DNA of 34,857 nucleotides from JBEKTW01 sp049515655 (GCA_049515655.1 JBEKTW010000030.1:1-34857), one strand, 5' to 3'. Shown: positions 25,321-34,324, counted from the stretch's first letter. Made by a program: numbers and translations. The notes: generated from the letters alone by a model not told the origin.

Positions 25321-28300
25321 TTGGGCCTCCTGGTATTTGGAGGGGAACAGCTCTACCTCGGCTATGTCGAGCACAACTGGCAGAAGATCAAGGGGGAAGA
25401 GGAACGTGGTCTGGCGGAAACTCTAACGACCGAATTCCTTTCGTACCAACAGGAGACATCCGGGGCCGCCGATCGCGTTGCCAAATCTCCCGGGATGCAG
25501 GCCGCACTTTGCGGAAGCGGCGACACTGCTTCATTGCGTTGCTTTGAAATCCTCAGCCCGGAAAAGAACCTCGGCATCTCATTCGACGTTTATGATTCCC
25601 TCCGGCAACTCGTGGCCTGGACGGGTGCTCAACGCACAGTCATCGATCCCTCAGAGTTTCTCAACGAGGCATCTTCCTATGTTGCTCAGGGTCCAATCTA
25701 TTCTTACATGATAGCGACGATTCCCGTCGTCTCCTCCGGGCCCGGCCACCGGGTGACGGGATATGTAGCGGCGCAGAGATTATTCGACGTTAATTATCCG
25801 ATCAGCAATCGTTTCATCAACAATCAAGCTTTTGCATCGACGTTTACCGCCCGCTTGAATGTCTCGGCACGATTTGATTTCTCGTCCGACGCGAAGGCCA
25901 TGACAAACGAGCAGGTGTTCTCCGTCGACCTCCACGGCATCGACGGGAAGACGATCGGATTTGCTTACGTAAACAGTCCAATGCTGTCGACGTGTCAGGA
26001 CGATATTCGTCAGCAGGCACAGCGGGTGATCTTTCTGCTTCTCTTCGCCCTCGCCATCGTGCTGGCATATGGCATGCTGTCCATCGTGAAGTCTGTCGGA
26101 TCGATCGGCGTGAAAATTGTCTGCTGGACCCTCGCACTGTGGATTGTCCGGTACGTCATGGTGTGGTGTGACCTTCCCGTGGGTTATATCAGCTCGGGGA
26201 TTGGCGACCCTTCCTATTTTGCTTCCTCCTTCGGATATGGAATTGCCAGGTCGATCGTCGACCTGTTCATAACTTCTCTTTTCCTTTGTTGGAACGTTAT
26301 TGTGATAGTTTCTTCTGTCATTGAGCGCCTGAAGCAATCCACGATGGACCGGAAAAATGCTTCAGCGGGAAGGAAGATTCTGACCATTGTTGTTCTCATT
26401 CTCCTTCCGTTAGTTCTTTGCCTATTGCTACGAGGATTTTCTGCGGCAGTTCACAGTGCAGTTTTCGACTCCACGCTGCGATATAACGACCCGATGTCCG
26501 TTTTTCCTTCATCCATGCTGTCGCTCATGCTCATGAGTCTGTTGCTCATCTCCGGTTCGCTGATGATGGCCGGAGTGATGATCTCGCTCTGGACATACCG
26601 GCTAGCAAACAGCCTGTTTTTGGATCGAAGCCGTACGCTCCTTCCCTCGCTCGTTGTCATCGCTTTTTTTTGTTTCGCGAGTTACGTTTTCGGTATCGTA
26701 CATCCGAGCCCCCTTCTCGGCCAGATCGATCGCCTAGTCTACGTCCTGGGGATTCTCGGCCTCTCCGTTGTTTGTTTGAATAGCGTGGGCATTCGGGGAA
26801 GTGGAAAGAGGATGGCGGTGGGCATCGTCGTGGGATCTATTATTGCACTCGTTCCGCAGCTGGATCGGGAAGCTCATTTGTTGGACCGTAATAACGTTGA
26901 ACTGGTCGCGAACGATATCGTTCGCCCGGCAAATTCCTGGCTGACCTTTGTGCTCAACCGCGCCCTCGACGAGCTCTCATCGGCTGAGTCTGCGAACATT
27001 CTCGAGCATGGAGACCCGCAGGACATTCAGAAGCTGGCATTTACAGGATGGGCGAAGAGTATTTTGAGTCAGCAGGGATACAATTGCGCCGTCATGTTCG
27101 TGGACAGCCGCGGCGACCAGGTCAGCGATTTTCATCTTGGAGGACACAGCCATTCGGCCAGGGAACAACATCTCGACCGCGTAGATTCACTCCGGACAGT
27201 AACTGTCGAGGAGAAGCCTTCGGCCGCCGGCACGGTTAAATCGTACATCGGGTATGCTCCGATTTCCGGAGAGAGTGGAAGATTGATAGGAGGAGTGGGG
27301 GTCGAGCTTTCCGCCGACAGGCAAGCGCTGCTGCGCGGCGAAACGCCCGAGATTCTGAGAAACTACCCGAAGGAAAACCCGGAAGCGCACCGTCGGACGC
27401 TGCTACTGTCAGAGTACTACCAGGGCAGATTGACTTCTACGACGGGAGAAGACTTTCCGGTCGGCCGGCAATTGCCGGAGAATCTACGGGAACTATCGGG
27501 AAGCGATTCCGGAGTTTGGGTTGAAGAATCGGTAAATGGGAAAAGCTATGAGAGCTATTTTGTTCAGAACGCATCCGGCTCTCCGGAAGATTCATGGATT
27601 TCTCTCAGCATGCAGTCGCTGGATTTTCAGTGGCATCTGTTCAGCGTCACGCGGCTGGTTATTTTCTATCTCCTGTGTTGTCTGGTGTTCGGGGGGGCGA
27701 CCCTCGGCATTCAACGTATCCGCGGCGTTCGGATCCCTCTTGATTTCAGGACGAAGCTGTTGACGGCTTTTGTTATTGTATCCTTCATTCCCATCGCGAT
27801 ACTGGCATATTACAACCGGCAATATTCGATTCAGCGTGCCGAGGAGAGTACGGCCAAGCGACTGAGCGATCAAAGCGGCATCGTGGTCAACGCGTTGCAA
27901 CGGCAGCTCGGAGTTGACGTGCCTTTTGACGTTTCCCGCCTGACGAACGAACAGTGTGAAAATGTCGCTAACAACCTGGGGGCTGATTTCAACGTCTACG
28001 CGGCCGGTCTGTTGCAGGCAAGCAGCAAACCGGAAATGTACTCCGCGGAACTGGTGAATCCCCGGCTTAGCGCGGATGCATATTACAATATTGTTCTGAA
28101 GAAGAGAAGTTTCTTCTCGGAACAACAATCCATCGGCATGCTGCCGTACCTCGTCGGCTACCGACCTCTTGTATCCGAGGCGGGCGAGATTATCGGACTC
28201 GTCGCCGTCCCGGGGCTGTATCGTCAACTGGAAATCGATGAGGACATTCTGCGGCGCAACGCATTTCTGTTCGGCGCCTACGCCCTGGCGATGCTGATCT

Positions 28301-29187
28301 CGCTTGTTGCCGGCAGCATTTTCGCAAATCAGATCTCCTCCCCGCTGCGCCGGCTGCAACAGGCGACACGACAAATCGCGTCGGGAGATCTTTCGCTGAA
28401 CATTCAATCTCACCGCACGGACGAGTTCGGTGAGCTGGAACGGGCATTCGAGCGCATGACTTCCGAAATGAAGCGGGCACAGGAGGAGATGCTCCGGGCC
28501 CAGCGTGAACTCGCCTGGAAGGAAATGGCAAAACAGGTGGCGCACGAAATAAAGAATCCTCTGACACCGATGAAACTCTCAGTCCAGCACTTGCGACAGG
28601 CGTACAAAGACCGTGTCAGCGATTTCGAGAGTCTGTTCCATCGAATTTCAGAAACCCTGTTGGAACAAATCGAAGCTTTGAACCGGATCGCTTCCGAATT
28701 CTCACAATTCGCCCGTATGCCCGCCCGCATGCTTGAACCGCTCGATGTCCATGCGGTTCTCCGTGATACGGTGAGTCTCTTTCAGCAGTATCACAATGTG
28801 GTTTTTCAATGGCGGCTGGAGGCGAAAGACGCAATCGTTTCTGCCGATAGGGAAGAACTGCGCAGGGCATTCATGAACCTCTTTCAGAATGCGGTCCAGG
28901 CGATGAACAAAGAAGGGGAGGTATCCACTACAACAACGTCGTCGGGGGAGAGCCTTGAGATTACCATCGCCGATTCGGGACAGGGTGTCCCGGAAGATGT
29001 GCGTCGTCGATTGTTCGAGCCGAATTTTTCCACGAAGACGGATGGCATGGGGATGGGCCTGGCGATCGTCAAGAAGACCATCGACGAATTGGGTGGCACA
29101 ATTGAAATTCGCAGTGAAGTCGGGAAAGGGACGGCTGTCATTATTCGCTTGCCGTTGGAGAAGGAGCGGGTGCGCCGCGCCGGATGA
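25321..29187 (+). CDS. Very large NtrY-like membrane sensor histidine kinase (5' end uncertain)
   Basis: 1288 residues from a TTG at 25321, but this start cuts the first membrane helix in half (frame reads YRSIVLFIFLLGLLVFGGEQ). The likely true start is the ATG at 25233, joined by a slip in the T7 run at 25242-25248. From the TTG: an extracytoplasmic region to about 235; a cluster of about seven membrane helices at about 235-520; a second sensor region at about 520-770; a helix pair with RTKLLTAFVIVSFIPIAILA; a third sensor segment; and a last helix with HAMP at about 980-1050. HisKA (KQVAHEIKNPLTPMK, His near 1074) and HATPase follow (NLFQNAVQAM, DSGQGVPED, GMGMGLAIVKK). It is catalytically complete. 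No response regulator is adjacent. Signal unknown. Confidence 0.85.
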   Translation: MGLLVFGGEQLYLGYVEHNWQKIKGEEERGLAETLTTEFLSYQQETSGAADRVAKSPGMQAALCGSGDTASLRCFEILSPEKNLGISFDVYDSLRQLVAWTGAQRTVIDPSEFLNEASSYVAQGPIYSYMIATIPVVSSGPGHRVTGYVAAQRLFDVNYPISNRFINNQAFASTFTARLNVSARFDFSSDAKAMTNEQVFSVDLHGIDGKTIGFAYVNSPMLSTCQDDIRQQAQRVIFLLLFALAIVLAYGMLSIVKSVGSIGVKIVCWTLALWIVRYVMVWCDLPVGYISSGIGDPSYFASSFGYGIARSIVDLFITSLFLCWNVIVIVSSVIERLKQSTMDRKNASAGRKILTIVVLILLPLVLCLLLRGFSAAVHSAVFDSTLRYNDPMSVFPSSMLSLMLMSLLLISGSLMMAGVMISLWTYRLANSLFLDRSRTLLPSLVVIAFFCFASYVFGIVHPSPLLGQIDRLVYVLGILGLSVVCLNSVGIRGSGKRMAVGIVVGSIIALVPQLDREAHLLDRNNVELVANDIVRPANSWLTFVLNRALDELSSAESANILEHGDPQDIQKLAFTGWAKSILSQQGYNCAVMFVDSRGDQVSDFHLGGHSHSAREQHLDRVDSLRTVTVEEKPSAAGTVKSYIGYAPISGESGRLIGGVGVELSADRQALLRGETPEILRNYPKENPEAHRRTLLLSEYYQGRLTSTTGEDFPVGRQLPENLRELSGSDSGVWVEESVNGKSYESYFVQNASGSPEDSWISLSMQSLDFQWHLFSVTRLVIFYLLCCLVFGGATLGIQRIRGVRIPLDFRTKLLTAFVIVSFIPIAILAYYNRQYSIQRAEESTAKRLSDQSGIVVNALQRQLGVDVPFDVSRLTNEQCENVANNLGADFNVYAAGLLQASSKPEMYSAELVNPRLSADAYYNIVLKKRSFFSEQQSIGMLPYLVGYRPLVSEAGEIIGLVAVPGLYRQLEIDEDILRRNAFLFGAYALAMLISLVAGSIFANQISSPLRRLQQATRQIASGDLSLNIQSHRTDEFGELERAFERMTSEMKRAQEEMLRAQRELAWKEMAKQVAHEIKNPLTPMKLSVQHLRQAYKDRVSDFESLFHRISETLLEQIEALNRIASEFSQFARMPARMLEPLDVHAVLRDTVSLFQQYHNVVFQWRLEAKDAIVSADREELRRAFMNLFQNAVQAMNKEGEVSTTTTSSGESLEITIADSGQGVPEDVRRRLFEPNFSTKTDGMGMGLAIVKKTIDELGGTIEIRSEVGKGTAVIIRLPLEKERVRRAG

Positions 29188-29239
29188 AGAGAGGGAGTAA
29201 GTACTGCGACGGAAAAATCCTACGGCGGGTTACAGCAGG

Positions 29240-29992
29240 ATGATCATTCGTTCTGATGTGTTCTCGTCGTTTTCGCGACTTCGATTCGGCATGAGCACGC
29301 GCGGGGGCGGTGTCAGTCCCGAGCCCTACGGCATGAATCTGAGCTTCAACGTCGGAGACGACGAAAAGAACGTTATCGCAAATCGAGAGAAGTTCTTCGG
29401 CGACGTGGGAATCGGTGTAAATGCTCTAGCCATTACCCGGCAAGTCCATGGAGACACGGTAACATGTGTTCGCGCCCCGGGAAGCTATGCATCCTGCGAT
29501 GCGCTGATCTCCGATGAGCCAGGAGTTTTTCTGGCCATCACTGTCGCAGATTGTTTGCCGGTCTTTCTGTTCGACCCCGTGACATTGTCCGTTGCTGCCG
29601 TTCATATCGGATGGCGGGGAAGCAAGCTCAGGATTCTGGGAAAGGCCATGAGCGCGATGGAAGAAGAATTTGGAGCAAAAGCTGGGGATCTGATTTCCTT
29701 CATGGGTCCTTCGGCGAGGGTGTGTTGCTACGAGGTCGGCGGGGAAGTCGCCGTAGGATTTCCGGAGAATGTTTTGAGGCGAAGTACTCCGGCCGGCGCC
29801 CATCTCGATCTCATGCAGTTCAACAGGAATATCCTGCTCGAGGCGGGCGTGCGCGAAACGAACATAGAAGTTTTGCACTACTGCACGATCTGCAATGGAG
29901 ATTTATTCCACTCCTACCGTCGCGAGGGTAAGGAATCGGGAAGGATGATGGGAGTCATTGGGTTGGTAAGGGATGAAAATCCTAAATCCTAA
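29240..29992 (+). CDS. pgeF: Peptidoglycan editing factor PgeF (YfiH/laccase-domain family)
   Basis: 250 residues, normal length. Characterised members remove wrongly incorporated amino acids from peptidoglycan precursors, and others act as purine nucleoside phosphorylases/deaminases. The Cys-His-His zinc site is intact: H in TRQVHGD (about 70), C in TVADCLPV (about 105) and H in AVHIGWRG (about 122). CTICNGDLFHSYRREG near the C-terminus is typical. The last residues (ENPKS) and the stop codon are encoded by the start of a heptanucleotide tract. It lies 52 nt after the kinase, probably in the same transcript. Confidence 0.92.
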   Translation: MIIRSDVFSSFSRLRFGMSTRGGGVSPEPYGMNLSFNVGDDEKNVIANREKFFGDVGIGVNALAITRQVHGDTVTCVRAPGSYASCDALISDEPGVFLAITVADCLPVFLFDPVTLSVAAVHIGWRGSKLRILGKAMSAMEEEFGAKAGDLISFMGPSARVCCYEVGGEVAVGFPENVLRRSTPAGAHLDLMQFNRNILLEAGVRETNIEVLHYCTICNGDLFHSYRREGKESGRMMGVIGLVRDENPKS

Positions 29993-30095
29993 ATCCGAAA
30001 TTCTAAACAAATCTTAAATCTCAATTCCGAAATCCCCAATCCCAAATCTCCAATCCGAAATCCCAAACTGTAAATCGCAAATAGAAAATCGAAAA
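29977..30095. repeat. Long heptanucleotide tract overlapping the pgeF 3' end
   Basis: About 17 degenerate 7-mers of the form AAATCCN (AAATCCT, AAATCCT, AAATCCG, AAATTCT, then a 4-nt AAAC, AAATCTT, AAATCTC and onward). An 18-bp stretch, CCGAAATTCTAAACAAAT, is identical to the complement of 24537-24554. I see no clear promoter for glmS between the tract and 30217. Confidence 0.85.
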
Positions 30096-30216
30096 TGTGA
30101 CGCGTAACTATTTACTGACTTCGGTTGTTAGTTAATGACACCGTTCCATTGTTTGTTACTCAAATTATCGTTACCTTTTTTCATGATATTGATAACGTCG
30201 TAGAGAGTTCTTCCTG

Positions 30217-32049
30217 ATGTGCGGCATTGTTGGATATATTGGGCCGAAAAATTCCGTCCCCATCCTGTTGGAAGGTCTAAAGCGCCTCGAGTACAGGGGG
30301 TATGATTCGGCGGGAATTGCGCTGGTCAAGGACGGTCAGCTCCTGGTGAAGAAGAAAGCCGGCAAAGTGTCGGACTTGATTTCACTTATAGGCAAGAACG
30401 GTCTGAGTTCGTGTCTTGGAATTGGGCACACGCGCTGGGCGACGCACGGCGAGCCCAATGACCTCAACGCCCATCCCCACGTTGACTGCAATCGCGAGAT
30501 TGCTATCATCCATAACGGCATCATCGAGAATTACGCCACTCTCAAGATAAAACTCGAACAGGACGGCCACGTCATCCGAACGGAAACGGACACCGAAGTG
30601 CTCGTTCACCTCATCGAAGAAATGTACAAGCGCTGCGGCGACCTGTTTACGGCAGTCAGATGGGCCTTGCTCGAGGTAGAGGGAACCTACGGAATTCTCG
30701 TCATCTCAACGAAGGAACCGGATAAGATCATCGCGGCACGGAGAGGAAGTCCGCTTGTCATTGGCGTTGGCGATGGGGAGAACTATGTCGCGTCCGATGC
30801 CGCCGCACTCGTCGAACATACGCGCCACGTCGTTTACATCAGTGACGATGAAATCGCTTCCATTTCCACGCATTCCTTCTTCACGAAAACGATTCACGAT
30901 AAAGAGATCGCGAAGAACGTCGAAGAGATTACCTTTGACCTGGAACAGATCGAGCGCGGCGGTTATGATCATTTCATGCTTAAGGAAATCCACGAGCAGC
31001 CCGATTCGCTCCGCAACGCGATGCGTGGCCGCTTGTTGGTGAATGAGGGGACCGCGAAACTGGGTGGACTCGAGCCGGTGATGGACAAGCTCGATAAGGC
31101 CGGTCGACTCATCATTACCGCGTGCGGTACATCCTGGCACGCGGCGCTCGCCGGAAAATACATGATCGAGCAGCTCGCACGTATCCCGGTTGAAGTCGAC
31201 TATGCCTCGGAATTTCGTTATCGCCATCCTATCATTCAACCGAATGACGTTGTGTTCGTCGTCAGTCAGAGTGGAGAAACCGCCGACACGTTTGGTGCGC
31301 TTAAGGAGGCAAAATCGAGAGGAGCAGCCGTTCTCGGTATCGTCAATGTTGTCGGCAGCACGATCGCTCGGGAGACGGAAGCCGGCGTATATATCCATGC
31401 CGGCCCGGAAATCGGCGTGGCATCGACCAAAGCGTTCACTTCTCAGATAACGGTTCTTTCCCTGGTCGGATTACTGCTGGCACGGCGCCGCGGGCTTTCC
31501 CGCGATCACGGTCGTGTGCTTGCGGAAGACCTGGCTTCCTTGCCCGACAAGGTACAGAAAGTGTTGAAGCTGACCGATCAGATTCAATCCATTGTGAAGG
31601 AGTTCCGTGGAGTTCGTAATTTCCTCTATCTCGGACGCGGGAGTAATTTCCCGACCGCCTTGGAGGGTGCGCTCAAGCTGAAAGAGATTTCCTATATTCA
31701 TGCCGAGGGTTATCCGGCGGCTGAAATGAAGCATGGACCGATCGCACTCATCGACGATAACATGCCGGTCGTCTTTATTGTTCCAAAAGACGCGCTGTAC
31801 GAAAAAGTGCTGAATAATATCCAGGAGGTGCGAGCCCGTAAAGGAAGAATCATTGCCATCGTCAACGAAGACGATACGAAAGTCGAGGAGCTTGCTGAGT
31901 TTGTTATCCGGGTGCCGCGCACCTACAGCTATTTTGGACCCATCGTGAACAGTATTCCGCTGCAACTTTTGGCCTACTACATGGCGATCGAGCGCGGCTG
32001 CAACGTCGACCAGCCCCGCAACCTCGCCAAGAGCGTCACAGTAGAATAG
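30217..32049 (+). CDS. glmS: Glutamine-fructose-6-phosphate aminotransferase (isomerizing)
   Basis: 610 residues, the normal length. It makes glucosamine-6-phosphate from fructose-6-phosphate and glutamine for peptidoglycan and LPS. The catalytic Cys2 follows the start (MCGIVGYIG), and the class II glutaminase motifs YRGYDSAG, GHTRWATHG and HNGIIEN are present. The two SIS domains follow: ITACGTSWHAALAGKY and VSQSGETADT near 300-350, then GRGSNFPTALEGALKLKEISYIHAEGYPAAEMKHGPIAL near 470-510 in segments. The C-terminal NLAKSVTVE is diagnostic. The upstream 220 nt shows no ribozyme or riboswitch that I recognise. Confidence 0.97.
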   Translation: MCGIVGYIGPKNSVPILLEGLKRLEYRGYDSAGIALVKDGQLLVKKKAGKVSDLISLIGKNGLSSCLGIGHTRWATHGEPNDLNAHPHVDCNREIAIIHNGIIENYATLKIKLEQDGHVIRTETDTEVLVHLIEEMYKRCGDLFTAVRWALLEVEGTYGILVISTKEPDKIIAARRGSPLVIGVGDGENYVASDAAALVEHTRHVVYISDDEIASISTHSFFTKTIHDKEIAKNVEEITFDLEQIERGGYDHFMLKEIHEQPDSLRNAMRGRLLVNEGTAKLGGLEPVMDKLDKAGRLIITACGTSWHAALAGKYMIEQLARIPVEVDYASEFRYRHPIIQPNDVVFVVSQSGETADTFGALKEAKSRGAAVLGIVNVVGSTIARETEAGVYIHAGPEIGVASTKAFTSQITVLSLVGLLLARRRGLSRDHGRVLAEDLASLPDKVQKVLKLTDQIQSIVKEFRGVRNFLYLGRGSNFPTALEGALKLKEISYIHAEGYPAAEMKHGPIALIDDNMPVVFIVPKDALYEKVLNNIQEVRARKGRIIAIVNEDDTKVEELAEFVIRVPRTYSYFGPIVNSIPLQLLAYYMAIERGCNVDQPRNLAKSVTVE

Positions 32050-32085
32050 AGAGAGACGTGCATTTCCGGCCGGTTTGCCCGTCCT

Positions 32086-32158
32086 GCTCAATTCAGCGTC
32101 CTCGCTGAATTGCATTGAGCTTACACGCCAGGTTATCCGACCGCGAGGACGCGGTCGG
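32086..32158. repeat. Two hairpins downstream of glmS
   Basis: AATTCAGCG-TCCT-CGCTGAATT (32090-32111), with outer GCTCA/TGAGC, and CCGACCGC-GAGGAC-GCGGTCGG (32137-32158). Both loops contain a TCCT or its complement AGGA. No T-run follows either, so they look like palindromic repeats rather than terminators. Confidence 0.6.
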
Positions 32159-32248
32159 GAGCCGGGCCAAAGTTTGATTTTCATTGAAAAATTCCCCATC
32201 TTTAGCAATTCCGAATCAATTTTGTTCTTTCATTAATAAAGATGTTGA

Positions 32249-33091
32249 ATGACAACCCGTCAATTCGGCGGTAATTACTGGGCGCTCATCCTTGGTGCAT
32301 CGAGTGGATTTGGTGGTGCAACCGCCGTTGAGCTTGCCCGTCGAGGGATGAATATCTGCGGGGTGCATTTCGACCGGGCGGCGACCATGCCCAACGTCGA
32401 GCGCATCATCAAGCAAATTCAGGATGCCGGCTCGCGGGCGTCATTTTTCAATATCAACGCCTCCGACCCCGTTAAGCGAACTGAAGTGCTTGACGCCATC
32501 AAGCAGGAATTTGGAGCGTCAGCAGATGCCACCATCAGGGTCATCATGCACTCGCTGGCATTCGGCACACTCCGGCCGTACTTAGCGAAGAACGCGGCGG
32601 ACACATTAAGCCAGGCGCAAATGGAAATGACTCTTGACGTCATGGCCAACTCGCTTGTGTACTGGGTGCAGGGTGTGATGGCGCGGGGGATGATGAGGCC
32701 GGGGGGAAGAGTATTCGCGATGACGAGTTCCGGCGGTCACATGGTGTTGCCAAACTACGGTGCCGTCTCGGCCGCGAAGGCGGCTTTGGAATCTCACATT
32801 CGCCAGTTGGCAATGGAACTCGGTCCCTACGGGATCACGGCAAATTCGATCCTGGCTGGAGTAACGGACACGCCGGCGCTTCGCAAGATTCCCGGCGCGG
32901 CAGCGATGCTCGAAATCGCGAAGAGAAAGAATCCTCAAATGCGCCCGACGACTCCGGAGGATGTTGCACGTGCGATCGCGCTCCTCGCTCAGGATGAAGC
33001 GAATTTCATTTCGGGGAATGTGATAGGAGTTGACGGGGGAGAGGATATCGTCAGTTATATCGGGCAGAACAGTCCAGAAAAACTTGGATAA
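32249..33091 (+). CDS. SDR-family enoyl-ACP reductase, FabL-like
   Basis: 280 residues. The N-terminal cofactor motif GASSGFGGATA (about residues 16-26) marks a short-chain dehydrogenase/reductase. The catalytic pair is Y-x6-K (YGAVSAAK, followed by AALESHIRQLAMELGPYGI), the spacing of enoyl-ACP reductases rather than the Y-x3-K of classical SDRs. It is followed by the substrate-loop segment AGVTDTPALRKIPG and the family end GNVIGVDGGEDI. It would reduce trans-2-enoyl-ACP in the last step of fatty-acid elongation. No fab cluster surrounds it. Other SDR reductases remain possible. The Shine-Dalgarno sequence is weak. Confidence 0.75.
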   Translation: MTTRQFGGNYWALILGASSGFGGATAVELARRGMNICGVHFDRAATMPNVERIIKQIQDAGSRASFFNINASDPVKRTEVLDAIKQEFGASADATIRVIMHSLAFGTLRPYLAKNAADTLSQAQMEMTLDVMANSLVYWVQGVMARGMMRPGGRVFAMTSSGGHMVLPNYGAVSAAKAALESHIRQLAMELGPYGITANSILAGVTDTPALRKIPGAAAMLEIAKRKNPQMRPTTPEDVARAIALLAQDEANFISGNVIGVDGGEDIVSYIGQNSPEKLG

Positions 33092-33122
33092 CGATTTAAG
33101 AAATATCTCAGAGGGAACACCA

Positions 33123-34271
33123 ATGGCAAAGAAAATTGTGAAGAAAACATCAGCAGCGAAACACACCCCATCTCGTGTTGAGCCGAAACCATTCTCCATC
33201 GCTGATCTTGTCCAGCAGCTCAACTCGTTCAGCGTGGACAATTACTGGGATCTGGGAAGATTCCTGGTGGATAAAGTAATGCCGGTCGCCCGGAAGCAGG
33301 GGATGTTTGAAGACCATGTTCTAAAACTGGTCTCTTCCCATCCGGGAGTTAAGTTTCCGTTTGCGGTGCTGAAGCAGTGCCAGCAGTACTATTCCTACTA
33401 TCCGGATGCGAAGAAGCGAGATCTGCCGGAAGTATTTTATTTCGACCTCGCGACGAAGGTGGATGATTCCCGAAAGCGCGACCAGTATGAGAAATTAGCA
33501 GTCGAGCATCGGTGGACAATTTCCGACCTGCGGAAGAGAATCCGGGATGACGAGCTCGCGCGAAGGATTGACGAGCGGACGAAATACGGATTCGACTTAA
33601 GGGAACGAAACGTATGGACATTCGAAACCCCGGATCCGCGTTTTGGAAAGATGAACTACAAGGGCCGGATCCCAGGCCAGATCATCGCCAACGCACTCTA
33701 TTATTATACCAAGCCCGGAGATTACATCGTTGACCCGTTTTCCGGATGCGGGACACTGGGAGATGTCGTCGATACAGTTCCGCACTTCCAGGACAGAAAA
33801 TACAAGATGTACGACCTCGAACCCATCGATGCGAGGGTTACGCGAAACAACATTTTGCTGACGGGCTTGCCGGAGCAGTCCGGAAGCGTGGATTATATTT
33901 TTCTGGATCCCCCGACAGAATTCTCTCATAAGGATTCGTCCGCAGATTTTGAGGTCAGTCTCGACGCCGCAAGGGCAGAGTTTCTGCTGAAATTCAAAGG
34001 CATCGTCCGTGAGTGCGCGCGCATCCTGAAGTCCGGCGGGAAAGTTTCGATCGTTGTTGAGCCGGCGTTTGCTGCCTCGGAGTTTCTTGATTTTCCGTTT
34101 GAGGTTGCGCACGTGTTCAAGGAGTCGGGGTTCAAGCAGGTCGGGAAGGTGTATTTGCCGAGACGCTCGGGTGAATCGATGACAAAAGGGAGCCAGGGTA
34201 TATCCGAGTTGAGAGGGATCCGGGTTCTCAGTTCTGATTGTCGGGAGCTGCTGACGTTTCAAAAGTCATAA
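33123..34271 (+). CDS. Orphan DNA-methylase-fold protein with DUF1016-like N-terminus
   Basis: 382 residues from the ATG at 33123, chosen because GAGGGA lies just upstream; the frame itself opens at 33030, inside the previous gene. A basic start (AKKIVKKTSAAK) leads to a helical region (about 20-165) with DNYWDLGRFLVDKVM and FPFAVLKQCQQYYSYYP, which resembles the N-terminal helical domain of DUF1016/YhcG proteins. The C-terminal half is a SAM-dependent methylase: PGDYIVDPFSGCGTLGD (motif I, about 200-213) and YIFLDPPTEFS (motif IV, about 258-268), then ECARILKSGGKVSIVV. DPPT replaces the DPPY/DPPF of adenine or N4-cytosine methylases. No restriction endonuclease is adjacent. It might modify DNA or RNA; substrate unknown. 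Confidence 0.6.
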   Translation: MAKKIVKKTSAAKHTPSRVEPKPFSIADLVQQLNSFSVDNYWDLGRFLVDKVMPVARKQGMFEDHVLKLVSSHPGVKFPFAVLKQCQQYYSYYPDAKKRDLPEVFYFDLATKVDDSRKRDQYEKLAVEHRWTISDLRKRIRDDELARRIDERTKYGFDLRERNVWTFETPDPRFGKMNYKGRIPGQIIANALYYYTKPGDYIVDPFSGCGTLGDVVDTVPHFQDRKYKMYDLEPIDARVTRNNILLTGLPEQSGSVDYIFLDPPTEFSHKDSSADFEVSLDAARAEFLLKFKGIVRECARILKSGGKVSIVVEPAFAASEFLDFPFEVAHVFKESGFKQVGKVYLPRRSGESMTKGSQGISELRGIRVLSSDCRELLTFQKS

Positions 34272-34324
34272 CGCGACCCGTTCGAACAAGGATGTCATCC
34301 CAAATCCGCCCACTTCCCTTCGTC

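Noticed and set aside
29977..30095. CRISPR-like or telomere-like repeat after pgeF
   Set aside because: The units are degenerate 7-mers in direct tandem without spacers; this is a heptanucleotide tract.
30096..30216. glmS ribozyme/riboswitch
   Set aside because: The space upstream of glmS shows no recognisable ribozyme core, and most of the gap is heptamer tract.
32086..32158. Terminator of glmS
   Set aside because: The hairpins are strong but neither is followed by a T-run on the plus strand.
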